Assembly: GCA_945911685.1 (NCBI GenBank)
Contig: CAMEAW010000038.1
Coordinates: 1 to 22,831, forward strand
Direction of reading: 5' to 3'
DNA length: 22,831 bases
DNA from: Bordetella parapertussis
Lineage (GTDB): Bacteria > Pseudomonadota > Gammaproteobacteria > Burkholderiales > Burkholderiaceae_B
The translations under genes and the position numbers were made by a program. The notes below the pieces were generated by a model, which was given only the letters and a program-made list of their open reading frames with translations, was not told the DNA's origin and did no database searches. This document shows, piece by piece, positions 7,608 to 15,931 of the stretch (its first letter is position 1; each line of letters opens with the position of its first letter).

Positions 7608-8330
7608 GCCGCCGTTCACTTGCAGCGACTCACCAGTAATGAAGCTTGCGCCACTGCTACATAAAAAGGCAATCGCAGTGGCCACTTCGGCGGGTTGCCC
7701 TAAACGCTTGAGCGACGACTGTTCAATTGAGTCTGCGCCTCGTAACTTAATCAACTCGGTGGTCATCGGCGTTTCGATGATACCGGGTGATACTGCGTTC
7801 ACACGTGTGCGCGGGCCAAGCTCGCGAGCCAAACTACGTGTCAACGACAAGATGGCGCCTTTCGTTGCTGAATAATGCGAATTGGCAAATGAGCCGCGAT
7901 GACCCGCGACTGAGGCAATATTGCAGATCGCGCTATTTTCGCGCAAAGCTCGAATCGACCTTTGGCAAATATAAAACACACCATCCAAATTAATCGATAT
8001 CACTTTATGCCATTCAGCATCTGACATCTCTTTCGCGGGCCGAGCTAAATAAATCGCTGCAGCTGGCACTAAGAAATCGATCCCACCAAAACGCTTCACA
8101 GCCAACTCAACCGCTGCTTCTGAGTCTTTAGGATCGCTGGCATCCATACGAATTGTCGCAATCCGTGTGCCTGTCGGATCTAACTCGGTCGCAAAGCGCT
8201 TTAGCGCGTCGTGATCAAGATCCGTCAAGACCAATTGAGCGCCATTTGCATAAAAGAGTTTGGCCACCTCGCGCCCGATGCCGCCGTTCGCGCCAGTCAA
8301 AAGCAATACTCGGTTTTTAAAATCGTACAT
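7593..8330 (-). CDS. SDR-family oxidoreductase with altered NNAG motif
   Basis: A 245-residue SDR. TGANGGIG is at 12-19, Asp37 follows beta-2 (NAD preference), the structural Asn114 is in SINLDG, Ser140 is in NIASVAG, and Tyr153 and Lys157 are in YSATK. It ends in QVNGGLHIS. The usual NNAG after beta-4 is replaced by PAAA (LVPAAAIYLA), a clear departure from its two SDR neighbours, although the catalytic Asn-Ser-Tyr-Lys set is intact. The start at 8330 has AAAGG about 10 bp upstream. The gene is second in a minus-strand pair, 33 bp after the SDR at 8364-9140. Its final codons lie inside the 27-bp repeat array. Substrate unknown. Confidence 0.9.
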   Translation of the reverse strand: MYDFKNRVLLLTGANGGIGREVAKLFYANGAQLVLTDLDHDALKRFATELDPTGTRIATIRMDASDPKDSEAAVELAVKRFGGIDFLVPAAAIYLARPAKEMSDAEWHKVISINLDGVFYICQRSIRALRENSAICNIASVAGHRGSFANSHYSATKGAILSLTRSLARELGPRTRVNAVSPGIIETPMTTELIKLRGADSIEQSSLKRLGQPAEVATAIAFLCSSGASFITGESLQVNGGLHIS

Positions 8331-8363
8331 CGTGTGTGCCTTTAAAAAAAGGATTTTGAATGA

Positions 8364-9140
8364 TTAATAGCTTGAGCGGCCACCACTGATGTCATAACAG
8401 GCGCCTGTTACAAAGCTTGTCTCGTCAGACAGTAAAAAAGCGACAACATTAGCCACTTCGTCGACACGTACCAAACGTTTCATCGGAATCTTTTTTGCTG
8501 CATCGGTGCTAATGTAATCGGGCATTTCATTGCGCATTCCTGTCGCCTCGACTAGCGCCGGCGACACACAATTGACGCGGATACCGTGTGGAATAAACTC
8601 TTTGGCCCACGACTTGGTCACACCGATCACGGCGGCCTTGGATGCCGCATAGATCGAGAGCTCTTGCGGCCCATCTTTACCTGCAACCGACGCCAAGGAC
8701 ACAATCGACCCTGACCCTTGCTTCATCATGTGCGGCACGACCAAGCGTGTCAGCGCGAAGATTGCGCGCACATTAATCGCAAAGACGCGATCAACTTCAG
8801 CGTCAGTGGTCTCCCACATGGGTTTGATCGGCCCTAAGGTACCCGCATTGTTCACCAAGTAGTCAATACGCCCATACTGCTTAATCGTTGTGTCGATCAA
8901 GTGCTTCAATGCAGCGGCTTCGGTCACATCAGCCTGTACTGCCAAGGCCTGGCCCGCGTTCGACGTGATCTCGGTTTGAACGCTTTGCGCGGCGTTTAAG
9001 TCGCGATCAGCAATCACGACCGTGACCCCTTGACGCGCTAACTTTAGAGCGATTGCCCGCCCAATACTCGCACCAGCTCCTGTCACAATCGCAATGCGCG
9101 ACGCTGCAAGCTGTTCAACACTTTGAGTGGAATTTTGCAT
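8364..9140 (-). CDS. SDR-family oxidoreductase, third of three
   Basis: A 258-residue classical SDR. TGAGASIG is at 20-27, Asp45 follows beta-2 (in IADRD), NNAG is at 97-100, Asn123 in AINVRA, Ser151 in SLASVAG, and Tyr164 and Lys168 in YAASK. The C-terminus FVTGACYDISGG is usual for the family. The start at 9140 is preceded by purine-rich AGAAGAGA. It is the first gene of a two-SDR minus-strand operon and is divergent, across about 270 bp, from a crotonase. Two adjacent SDRs often act on stereoisomers or successive intermediates; that reading is inference here. Confidence 0.92.
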   Translation of the reverse strand: MQNSTQSVEQLAASRIAIVTGAGASIGRAIALKLARQGVTVVIADRDLNAAQSVQTEITSNAGQALAVQADVTEAAALKHLIDTTIKQYGRIDYLVNNAGTLGPIKPMWETTDAEVDRVFAINVRAIFALTRLVVPHMMKQGSGSIVSLASVAGKDGPQELSIYAASKAAVIGVTKSWAKEFIPHGIRVNCVSPALVEATGMRNEMPDYISTDAAKKIPMKRLVRVDEVANVVAFLLSDETSFVTGACYDISGGRSSY

Positions 9141-9412
9141 ACTCTATCTCTTCTTTGATTTTTTGTTGTGTCTCGCACAAACTTTAACAGCTTTGGTCCG
9201 CTTTGAAAGCCCGCTCCATGCCCATGCAACATTGCTTCAGTCTTAAGCAGCTTTCAGGCTCACTAGCTTCATAAACAGAGTCTTTGCAGGCAAGAGCAGT
9301 TGCAAGGCGGTGCAGCTTTATCGGCAAAACGCTATCATCCGAACAGAATATCTGCTGGCAGACACAGCCCCCCCGCACACGCTCCCTTTCTACAGAATCT
9401 TTGCACCTATCC

Positions 9413-10201
9413 ATGAAAACCCTAATATCTTTAACGCACGCTCTGGCAACCATTGATAGAAGCGGCGTCGCAACCTTAACGATCCGTGAAGCTGGCACTC
9501 TCAATATCTTGTCTACACCAGTCATCCAAGACTTAACGAATGCACTGAACGAACTCGCCTATGCGACAGATCTTCGTTGCTTAGTTTTTAGGGGGTCTGG
9601 AGACAAAGCCTTTATCGCAGGGGCGAACATCAATGAGATGGCGAGGTTAAACAGAAAATCTGCAGTCGTTTTTATTTCTGGCTTGCGCGATCTATGTGAA
9701 GCCACTCGTGTGTTTCCAACGCCGGTTATTGCCCGCATACCTGGTTGGTGCTTGGGCGCGGGGCTCGAACTTGCCATGGCCTGCGATGTTCGCATCGCAG
9801 CACGAGGCACACAATTAGGCATGCCCGAGGTGAAGGTCGGAATCCCGTCTGTGATTCACGCTACCTTAATGCCCCTTCTGATCGGAGAAGCTCGAGCCTC
9901 TTGGTTGTTATTAAGCGGCGAAAATATCGATGCCGAGCAAGCCCTGCAGTGGGGTTTGATTAACGAGTCTGTACCGTTAACAACTCTTGATCAGCGAATC
10001 ACTGAGATTGCAAACAATTTTGCGGCACTCGGCCCAGCCGTACTGAGGCAACAAAAAACCTTGCTCAGGCGGTGGGAGCAGCTATCCTTAACCGATGCCA
10101 TCGCCGATAGCGTTCAAGAATTTGGCAAAGCCTTTGAAACAGGCGAACCGCAAAAATTCATGAACGATTTTTTAGAGCATAAAAAAAATAACAAGAAATA
10201 A
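9413..10201 (+). CDS. Enoyl-CoA hydratase/isomerase (crotonase) family protein
   Basis: A 262-residue crotonase. The first oxyanion-hole segment is GDKAFIAGANINEMA. The second is CLGAGLELAMACDVRIAA, in which the Glu of GLELA matches one catalytic Glu of enoyl-CoA hydratase. The second catalytic Glu is present in MPEVKVGIPS. The family hydrates or isomerises acyl-CoA thioesters in the cytoplasm. I chose the ATG at 9413 (MKTLISLTHALATI), because the extra 43 residues from an upstream in-frame start at 9284 look nothing like the family; the ribosome-binding site is weak. The gene runs convergently into the ADP-forming acyl-CoA synthetase with only 6 bp between the stops. The substrate may be a short acyl-CoA made by that synthetase, which is inference. 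Confidence 0.9.
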   Translation: MKTLISLTHALATIDRSGVATLTIREAGTLNILSTPVIQDLTNALNELAYATDLRCLVFRGSGDKAFIAGANINEMARLNRKSAVVFISGLRDLCEATRVFPTPVIARIPGWCLGAGLELAMACDVRIAARGTQLGMPEVKVGIPSVIHATLMPLLIGEARASWLLLSGENIDAEQALQWGLINESVPLTTLDQRITEIANNFAALGPAVLRQQKTLLRRWEQLSLTDAIADSVQEFGKAFETGEPQKFMNDFLEHKKNNKK

Positions 10202-10207
10202 AACTGT

Positions 10208-12307
10208 TCAGGCCTCACCAAGCACAACAATCCCATCTGCAGCTTTCACACCCTGCCCTTGTTCTAAAACAAAAAGAGGATTGATTTCGGCTTCATGCAG
10301 GCGATCACCTAGCGTTGCCACCATCGTTGAAAAATCAACGATGGCTTTGACCAACGCTTCAACGTCAGCTTTGGGTCGGCCTCGATAGCCATCCAGCAAA
10401 GGCCATGTTTTTAATGACAAAGCCATTTCACGCGCCGTCTCTGCCGACAAGCCGCCTTCTGAAGGTAATAAGCGAAGCGAAGTGTCTTGCAAGAGCTCGG
10501 CAGTCACCCCACCCATCCCTAACAAGATCGCCACACCCAATACATCACGATGCATGCCTAGAATAATTTCAATCCCACCTGAAACCATTTCTTGAACTAG
10601 AAATCGTTTTGGCGTGATACCCGCCTTATCCGTCACGTCCTGTGTCATCTGCAGCAACCGAGGCGAAATAGTTGCTGCGGTGACATTCACCGCAACGCCT
10701 CCGATCTCGCTTTTATGCAAAATCTCAGACGAAAGAATTTTTAAGACCCCCCTCTCACCTAAAGCCGAGAGAGCAGTTTGCGCTTGCTCAGGTGTCGTAA
10801 CAATAGTCTCGCGTACTGCAGCAATGCCAAAGGACGAGAACAGGCGCTTTGCTTGCTCTTCATCCAAACTACCAAAAGGCAAAGCATTGATCGCGCTTCG
10901 CTGAGCCGCGGTCGCTATCGGCTTAACAGGCTCTACCGTCATCAACTGACGAGCGTGCAGCATTGCCACGAGTGCCGCGCTGCAACTTTCAGGGGCTGAG
11001 AAGGCCGGTACACCACCCTGTGTCAGCAACGAGCCAATGTTTGGTGCGTGGGGGCTGATGTATGCAAGGATTGGTTTGTCTGATAACGACATACAACTTT
11101 TGATCGCATTTGACATCAACTCTGGCATTGCCAGCGCTGAGGCTCCCACGATCACCACTAAGGCATCATAGGTCGGGCTCGATAGCACCGCACTGATTGC
11201 ACCTTTTAAAAGCTCAGGCTGCAAGCCCGCTAACGTGACATCAATGGGATTGCGATCAAGTGCTGCATGGTCGCCCTGTTGAAGTGCCCTAAGCTTCGCA
11301 GCCGTCTCAGCATCTGGAGGTGGAGTTTCAAAGCCCGTGACGCCTAAGGCGTCAGAGACTAAAGTACCCGCCCCACCCGTTGAGGTCAGGATCGCAACAC
11401 GATTACCGCGCAAAGATCTGCCGGTTGCCAGCGCAGCGGGCATATCCAACAACTCATCAAAACGTTGTGCTCGAAGAATACCCGTTTGTTTGAACAGCGC
11501 GTCGTACATTCGGTCAGAGCCCGCTAACGCACCGGTATGCGAAATCGCTGCTTTGGCGCCAGCTTCAGACCGACCAATTTTGAATGCCACGATAGGCTTA
11601 CCTGCTTGCCTAGCGCGCAAGGCAGCGGCACGAAACTTTTTGGTATCTCGCACGGTTTCAACATACAGTGCGATTACCTTTGTGGCCTCATCGTCCACAA
11701 GCCAGTCAATAAAGTCAGCTAACTCTAAGTCAACTTCATTGCTGGTCGAAATCATTTTAGCTAAGCCAATGCCACGGGCAGACGCGCGTGCAAGCAGTGA
11801 ACCTAAAATCCCACCGCTTTGCGAAACCAGACTAATCGCCCCTGACGGAAAATGATCCATCTCGAGTGCGCCCGACGCTGACAACACAATCTGATCGGTG
11901 ATATTGACCAAGCCGATCGTGTTTGGACCAAGAATTCGCATAGAGCCAGCGGCCGCAATGAGCTCGGCTTGGCGCTTGGCCCCCTCTTCGCCCACCTCGG
12001 TATAGCCGCTTGCCAAAACGATTGCAGCAGCACACCCTATCTGCGCAAGCTCTTTCACTGCCTGATGCGCACGTTCTGCACCAAGCAACACAATCCCTAC
12101 ATCGGGTGCGGTGGGCAGAGAAGCGATGTCGGGATAACAAGGCAAACCACAAATCTCAGTCGCCTTAGGATTCACAGGATAAACAACACCTGAAAAGCCG
12201 TGCTTCAAGAGGTAGGCAACCGGCCTACCCGCTGTCTTCGCAATATCCGCCGAGGCTCCAATCACCGCAACAGTTTGCGGTCGCATTAAGCGAGAAATCG
12301 TGTTCAT
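10208..12307 (-). CDS. ADP-forming acetate/acyl-CoA synthetase family protein (fused alpha-beta)
   Basis: A 699-residue protein that joins a carboxylic acid to CoA with ATP, giving ADP and phosphate, or acts in the reverse direction. Order of domains: a CoA-binding Rossmann domain (VAVIGAS near 14-19, VYPVNPKA near 43-49); succinyl-CoA-ligase-like domains with LVSQSGG near 160-166 and the phosphohistidine loop AISHTGALAGSD (His257); then a C-terminal ATP-grasp domain from about 475 (SSEILHKSEIGGV, VQEMVSGGIEI, GMGGVTAELL). There is no C-terminal acetyltransferase domain, so it is not the Pat-type fusion. ATG 12307 is chosen over the in-frame TTG at 12310; AAAGG lies upstream. It follows a Bug receptor by 79 bp on the same strand, suggesting receptor-captured acid is activated to its CoA ester, and it faces a crotonase. 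Confidence 0.93.
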   Translation of the reverse strand: MNTISRLMRPQTVAVIGASADIAKTAGRPVAYLLKHGFSGVVYPVNPKATEICGLPCYPDIASLPTAPDVGIVLLGAERAHQAVKELAQIGCAAAIVLASGYTEVGEEGAKRQAELIAAAGSMRILGPNTIGLVNITDQIVLSASGALEMDHFPSGAISLVSQSGGILGSLLARASARGIGLAKMISTSNEVDLELADFIDWLVDDEATKVIALYVETVRDTKKFRAAALRARQAGKPIVAFKIGRSEAGAKAAISHTGALAGSDRMYDALFKQTGILRAQRFDELLDMPAALATGRSLRGNRVAILTSTGGAGTLVSDALGVTGFETPPPDAETAAKLRALQQGDHAALDRNPIDVTLAGLQPELLKGAISAVLSSPTYDALVVIVGASALAMPELMSNAIKSCMSLSDKPILAYISPHAPNIGSLLTQGGVPAFSAPESCSAALVAMLHARQLMTVEPVKPIATAAQRSAINALPFGSLDEEQAKRLFSSFGIAAVRETIVTTPEQAQTALSALGERGVLKILSSEILHKSEIGGVAVNVTAATISPRLLQMTQDVTDKAGITPKRFLVQEMVSGGIEIILGMHRDVLGVAILLGMGGVTAELLQDTSLRLLPSEGGLSAETAREMALSLKTWPLLDGYRGRPKADVEALVKAIVDFSTMVATLGDRLHEAEINPLFVLEQGQGVKAADGIVVLGEA

Positions 12308-12386
12308 CAAACGTTAAACCTTTTTGCTATTTTTTTTGCTAAAAAATCAAGAACTGCGTTGCAATACTCGATGCTGATAACTCAAC

Positions 12387-13364
12387 TCACTGCACTTGAA
12401 TTTTGTTTTCAAGGATAATTTTTTTCCAGCGATTTTTTTCTGATTGCACATATTGTTCAAGCTCTGCGGGTAACCCAACAGAAATCGTCAGCCCTTCATT
12501 CTCAATCTTTTTAATAAAATCAGGATTATTCACTGTCTGTCGAATCGCAGCGTTGAGCGTTTCAATGACTGATACAGGTGTGCCGGCCGGTGCATACACG
12601 CCGTACCAACTTTCAACTGCGTAACCGGGCAGTGTTGCAGCGACCGTCGTAACCCCTTCAAAGGCACTAGAGGGCAAAGGGCTTGTTACAGCAATCGCGC
12701 GTAACTTGCCACCGGCAAGCAGTGGGAAAACGCCCGCGGCCGTACCGATGAACAAATCAACTTGCCCGCTCACCACATCAGTTAGCGCAAGACTAGCGCC
12801 TCGATAGGGGATGTGTGTCAACTCGATTTTGCCTAAATTTTGAAGCATCTCACCGGCTAAATGTGCTGAGGTGCCATTACCTTGCGAGGCGTATGTCAAT
12901 TTGCCAGGCTGAGCGTTCGCAGCGGCCACAATCTCTTTAACAGACTGAAATGGGCTTTCATTACGCACCACCAAGACGTTTGGCCCACGCGCAATCAAAG
13001 CCACCGGGGCAAATGCTTGCTCACTGTCGTAGGGCAGCTTGGATTGCAAGGTACTGTTTACCGCGTGCGCAAAAGTTGCGACGACTAGGGTATAACCATC
13101 AGGAGCGCTTCTTGCAACAAGATCCATCCCGATCACTGTCCCAGCACCGGGCTTATTCTCGATCACGACCGTTTGCCCAAGCACTTTAGTCAAGCCCGCA
13201 CCCAGCGACCGTGCCATTTGATCGGTACCACCGCCAGGTGCAAAGGGCACAATCAAGCGAAGCGACTTATCTGGATAGGCCGCGAAAGCGAGCGGCGAAT
13301 ACGCCAACGTACAGCCTACAACTAGAGCTGCCAAATAGCGTGTCAAGGAATGTATACAAAGCAT
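12387..13364 (-). CDS. Bug/TctC-family periplasmic solute receptor (copy 2)
   Basis: A 325-residue Bug-family receptor. The signal peptide ends near residue 28 (LAYSPLAFA). The mature protein begins AYPDKSLRLIVPFAPGGGTD, followed by VVIENKPGAGTVIGMDLVA, APDGYTLVV, THIPYRGASLALTDVVSGQV and VYAPAGTPVSVIETLNAAI, all in family order and spacing. Its likely role is high-affinity capture of a small carboxylate. The start codon has no strong ribosome-binding site. The upstream 177 bp contain a 20-bp-period direct-repeat array, so it may be specifically regulated. The acyl-CoA synthetase gene follows 79 bp downstream. Membrane subunits are absent. Confidence 0.95.
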   Translation of the reverse strand: MLCIHSLTRYLAALVVGCTLAYSPLAFAAYPDKSLRLIVPFAPGGGTDQMARSLGAGLTKVLGQTVVIENKPGAGTVIGMDLVARSAPDGYTLVVATFAHAVNSTLQSKLPYDSEQAFAPVALIARGPNVLVVRNESPFQSVKEIVAAANAQPGKLTYASQGNGTSAHLAGEMLQNLGKIELTHIPYRGASLALTDVVSGQVDLFIGTAAGVFPLLAGGKLRAIAVTSPLPSSAFEGVTTVAATLPGYAVESWYGVYAPAGTPVSVIETLNAAIRQTVNNPDFIKKIENEGLTISVGLPAELEQYVQSEKNRWKKIILENKIQVQ

Positions 13365-13419
13365 AGTTTTATATCGGGCCCGTTATCCAAGTTAGAAAGA
13401 ATATAACCAAGAGAATGAG

Positions 13420-13525
13420 TCTTGATTCTAAAATGTCGATGTCAATCCATACGTATCGATCTTAATTTGCAAATGTTGATCTCAACTTTCTGGTGTTGAT
13501 CCTAACTCTCAAATGTTGATCGAAG
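13420..13525. repeat. Direct repeats of TGTTGATCTTAA-like box at exact 20-bp spacing
   Basis: Five 12-bp boxes start at 13434, 13454, 13474, 13494 and 13514, an exact 20-bp period: TGTCGATGTCAA, TATCGATCTTAA, TGTTGATCTCAA, TGTTGATCCTAA and TGTTGATCGAAG. A sixth, weaker box (TCTTGATTCTAA) lies at 13420. Several are nearly palindromic, for example GTTGA-TC-TCAAC. The array lies about 55-160 bp upstream of the Bug receptor start (13364, minus strand) and just beyond the deacylase stop. A 20-bp period puts every box on roughly the same face of the helix, as expected for cooperative binding by a regulator. The regulator is not encoded in this window. Confidence 0.75.
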
Positions 13526-13541
13526 TTATCAAGAATTTTTT

Positions 13542-14555
13542 TCAGCGCTCAAACGGCGCACCTAAATGAAAGAGGCAATCACCGCGTTCGGTTCGGCACA
13601 TCATGCGCTTACACAACACAATGCCTGAACGCTTAAACACCGCCACACTTGGCTCGCGCCATGGCGTATCAAAAAAATGAATGCGGCCCGCCATTTGGCC
13701 AGCTTGCACTGTATCCCCAAGCTCTACCGTTGGTTCAAACATTCCGCTGTCGGGCGCATACACAAAATAATCAGCGCCTCTAACTTGAAGGATTTGTGTC
13801 GGACTTGGTTCATCAACTTTGATCGCTTGACTCAAGACACCCAGGTGCTTGAGCACGCGACGAATACCATCAATCGTCACCCGCAACGCTTGAGGCGACA
13901 AGGTGCCACCACCCCCAAGTTCAGCACCGTAGTGAATCACATTTTGCCTAGCCGCTGCCGCTGCAAGCGTGCAGGCATCACTAGACTGAGAATCCAAGAC
14001 ATAGGCGGCTGGCGCACCAAATAGCCGCACAATCTCTAACGCTTGATCCATGCGTTTTGGATCATCACTGCGCCGACAACCCGCGCTCGGGATATACATC
14101 AACGAACTGCCGCCCGAATGCAAATCAAAAACATAATCGACTTGTGCCAGTAATACATGCTCGATATACCAAGCCATTTGCTGCGTCACTGTGCCGTTAG
14201 GATCACCAGGAAACAGTCGATTCAAATTACCTTCATCAATTGGTGACGTGCGCATGCCAGCTGCGGCGGCTGGAAAATTCGCCGAAGGCAAAAAAATGAT
14301 TTGCCCCTGAACGTCTTTAACATCAAGTAGGCGAAGCAAGGTACTTAAGCCGATCTGACCTTCATACTCATCGCCGTGGTTACCAGCCATTAACAGCACG
14401 GTCGGCCCTTTACCGTTCTTGATACTGGCGACTGGAATTGGAATCCAGCCATAAGCAGAGCGATGAATCGAGTGTGGCAAGCGCAAAAAACCTACATGCT
14501 TGCCCTCTTGATCAAAAGGAACTTCAGAGCTGATGCGACTGCTTGGCTTTGTCAT
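13542..14555 (-). CDS. Succinylglutamate desuccinylase/aspartoacylase-family deacylase (DoeB-like)
   Basis: A 337-residue zinc hydrolase of the AstE/AspA group (M14-like fold). Zinc ligands are His60 and Glu63 (GNHGDEYEG) and His146 (DLHSGG). Substrate-binding residues lie in RTSPIDEGNLNRLFPG (about 102-117), and the catalytic Glu212 is in GAELGGGGT. The C-terminal beta domain begins near 260. These stretches closely resemble DoeB, which removes acetyl from N-alpha-acetyl-diaminobutyrate in ectoine breakdown, but no other ectoine genes are visible here. The family cleaves N-acyl amino acids to an amino acid plus a carboxylate. The gene is divergent from the branched-chain aminotransferase and lies upstream of a Bug receptor with the 20-bp repeat array between. 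A weak sigma70-like promoter precedes it. The acyl substrate is unknown. Confidence 0.88.
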   Translation of the reverse strand: MTKPSSRISSEVPFDQEGKHVGFLRLPHSIHRSAYGWIPIPVASIKNGKGPTVLLMAGNHGDEYEGQIGLSTLLRLLDVKDVQGQIIFLPSANFPAAAAGMRTSPIDEGNLNRLFPGDPNGTVTQQMAWYIEHVLLAQVDYVFDLHSGGSSLMYIPSAGCRRSDDPKRMDQALEIVRLFGAPAAYVLDSQSSDACTLAAAAARQNVIHYGAELGGGGTLSPQALRVTIDGIRRVLKHLGVLSQAIKVDEPSPTQILQVRGADYFVYAPDSGMFEPTVELGDTVQAGQMAGRIHFFDTPWREPSVAVFKRSGIVLCKRMMCRTERGDCLFHLGAPFER

Positions 14556-14597
14556 GATTGTCTCTAGTTATTCAAATAAACAAGCGCGAACCCCCTT

Positions 14598-14625
14598 TGT
14601 ATAAGGTTTCTAGGTGACTTGGCAA
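14598..14625 (-). promoter_or_regulatory. Possible sigma70 promoter for the deacylase
   Basis: On the minus strand, TTGCCA (14620-14625) and TATACA (14598-14603) are separated by 16 bp. They lie 43 bp upstream of the deacylase start at 14555. The -35 matches well and the -10 moderately; spacing is acceptable but not ideal. Confidence 0.4.
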
Positions 14626-14714
14626 ATGCAAAACATCTCAAAGCAATGTATAAATGCTCTCAGAGGGCGACTCGCGCGCTCAATCGCCTCAAACCAAGAA
14701 AAACTCTGACTCAT

Positions 14715-15812
14715 ATGCAACCAAGCAAGCCAACTACGTTTGTTCATAATCGAACCACACACGCCACCGATCGAGCCGCGCGCGAAGCGGTCTTAGCAAA
14801 CCCTGGGTTTGGTAATTTCTATTCGGATCACATGGTGGCGCTTGACTGGGATGCCGAACACGAATGGCATGGGGCCCGTGTGACGCCTTACGCACCGTTG
14901 ACGCTCGACCCTGCCTCGTTGGTCCTGCACTACGCTCAGGCGGTGTTTGAGGGTCTCAAAGCCTATCGCCATGCAGATGGATCAATCTGGACCTTCCGCC
15001 CCGAGGCTAATGCCCAGCGTTTTAGTCGCTCTGCCGAACGACTAGGTTTGCCAGAGCTACCGCACGATTTATTCGTGCAATCGCTTAAAGAGCTTGTAAA
15101 ACTTGATTCTGATTGGGTACCCAGCACAATTGAAAGCAGCCTCTACCTTCGTCCCTTTATGATCGCCAATGAAAACTCATTAAGCGTGCGTGGTGCCGAT
15201 AAGGTCGCTTACTACGTAATTGGAAGCCCTGCTGGACCCTACTTCTCAAGTGGAGTCACACCTGTTCCAATTTGGGTGTCCACTCTACGCACACGCGCCG
15301 CACGCGGCGGTACGGGCTATGCAAAATGTGCGGGCAATTATGCTGGTTCGCTTGCCCCGTTAAAAGAGGCACGCAAGAATGGTTGCCCGCAAGTGCTATT
15401 TTTAGATTCTGAACATGGCCAATACCTTGAAGAGCTAGGCGGCATGAATATTTTTATTGTTCAAAAGGACGGTACCTTAGTCACACCGGCTCTGTCAGAC
15501 AGTATCTTGCCAGGCGTTACGCGCGCCAGTGTCATAGAACTCGCTCGTTCAGAAGGTCGTTCAGTCGAAGAGCGCCCAATCAGCCTTACCGAAGTTCGTG
15601 ATGGCCTCGCTGCAAAACAAATCACTGAACTGTTTGCCTGTGGTACTGCAGCGCTGATTTTTCCGATCAGCGCTTTGAAAAGCGAAGCGTTTTCGTATGG
15701 CAATGACAGTAAAGTTGCTGGGCCCGTGACGTTAGCCTTACGTCAGCAATTGCTTGATATCCAATATGGAAGGGTCGCAGATACACGCAACTGGATGCTG
15801 CGACTAGCCTGA
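14715..15812 (+). CDS. ilvE: Branched-chain amino acid aminotransferase
   Basis: A 365-residue class IV (fold type IV) PLP aminotransferase of the longer bacterial/eukaryotic BCAT type, moving the amino group between leucine, isoleucine or valine and 2-oxoglutarate. Visible are GNFYSDHMVALDW, HYAQAVFEGLKAYR, SLYLRPFMIANE, the PLP Lys204 in GTGYAKCAGNYAGSL, the conserved acidic pair in LEELGGMN (239-240), LPGVTR and the late ACGTAA phosphate-binding loop. From ATG 14715 the length agrees with the family (about 360-370). In-frame upstream starts at 14619 (TTG) and 14646 (ATG) would add unconserved sequence; no strong ribosome-binding site decides between them. It is divergent from the deacylase and is the only clearly housekeeping-type gene here. 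It may serve biosynthesis, or transaminate amino acids freed by that neighbour. Confidence 0.93.
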   Translation: MQPSKPTTFVHNRTTHATDRAAREAVLANPGFGNFYSDHMVALDWDAEHEWHGARVTPYAPLTLDPASLVLHYAQAVFEGLKAYRHADGSIWTFRPEANAQRFSRSAERLGLPELPHDLFVQSLKELVKLDSDWVPSTIESSLYLRPFMIANENSLSVRGADKVAYYVIGSPAGPYFSSGVTPVPIWVSTLRTRAARGGTGYAKCAGNYAGSLAPLKEARKNGCPQVLFLDSEHGQYLEELGGMNIFIVQKDGTLVTPALSDSILPGVTRASVIELARSEGRSVEERPISLTEVRDGLAAKQITELFACGTAALIFPISALKSEAFSYGNDSKVAGPVTLALRQQLLDIQYGRVADTRNWMLRLA

Positions 15813-15908
15813 CACGTTGGCGACTCAACTCACACAAGCTACGCATATCGCAGCGCGGTCGGGCGATAGACCTCAGCCGACGCGTCAGCCTTCACCAGTC
15901 AGCGTTAC

Positions 15909-15931
15909 GCCCTCAGCATCAGCCCTCAGCA
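15909..15931. repeat. Two 10-bp direct repeats GCCCTCAGCA at the DJ-1 gene 3' end
   Basis: GCCCTCAGCA occurs at 15909-15918 and again at 15922-15931 after TCA, a 13-bp unit. The second copy covers the stop codon and last codon of the minus-strand DJ-1 gene. The 113-bp gap to the convergent aminotransferase also contains further CCTCAGC and GTCAGC fragments. It has no obvious terminator form. Confidence 0.6.

Noticed and set aside
9284..9412. 43-residue N-terminal extension of the crotonase
   Set aside because: The extension is rich in Arg, Ser and Gln and unlike crotonase N-termini; the protein from 9413 has normal length and start.
9184..9525. 113-codon minus-strand frame in the SDR-crotonase gap
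   Set aside because: Overlaps the crotonase start antisense, and the Cys-rich composition and lack of a ribosome-binding site suggest chance.
11337..11855. 172-codon plus-strand frame
   Set aside because: Wholly antisense to the acyl-CoA synthetase, whose domains are continuous across it.
13420..13525. Plasmid-type iterons or replication origin
   Set aside because: The 20-bp period recalls iterons, but there is no Rep gene, no DnaA-box cluster and no AT-rich unwinding tract; the position before a transport gene fits regulation better.
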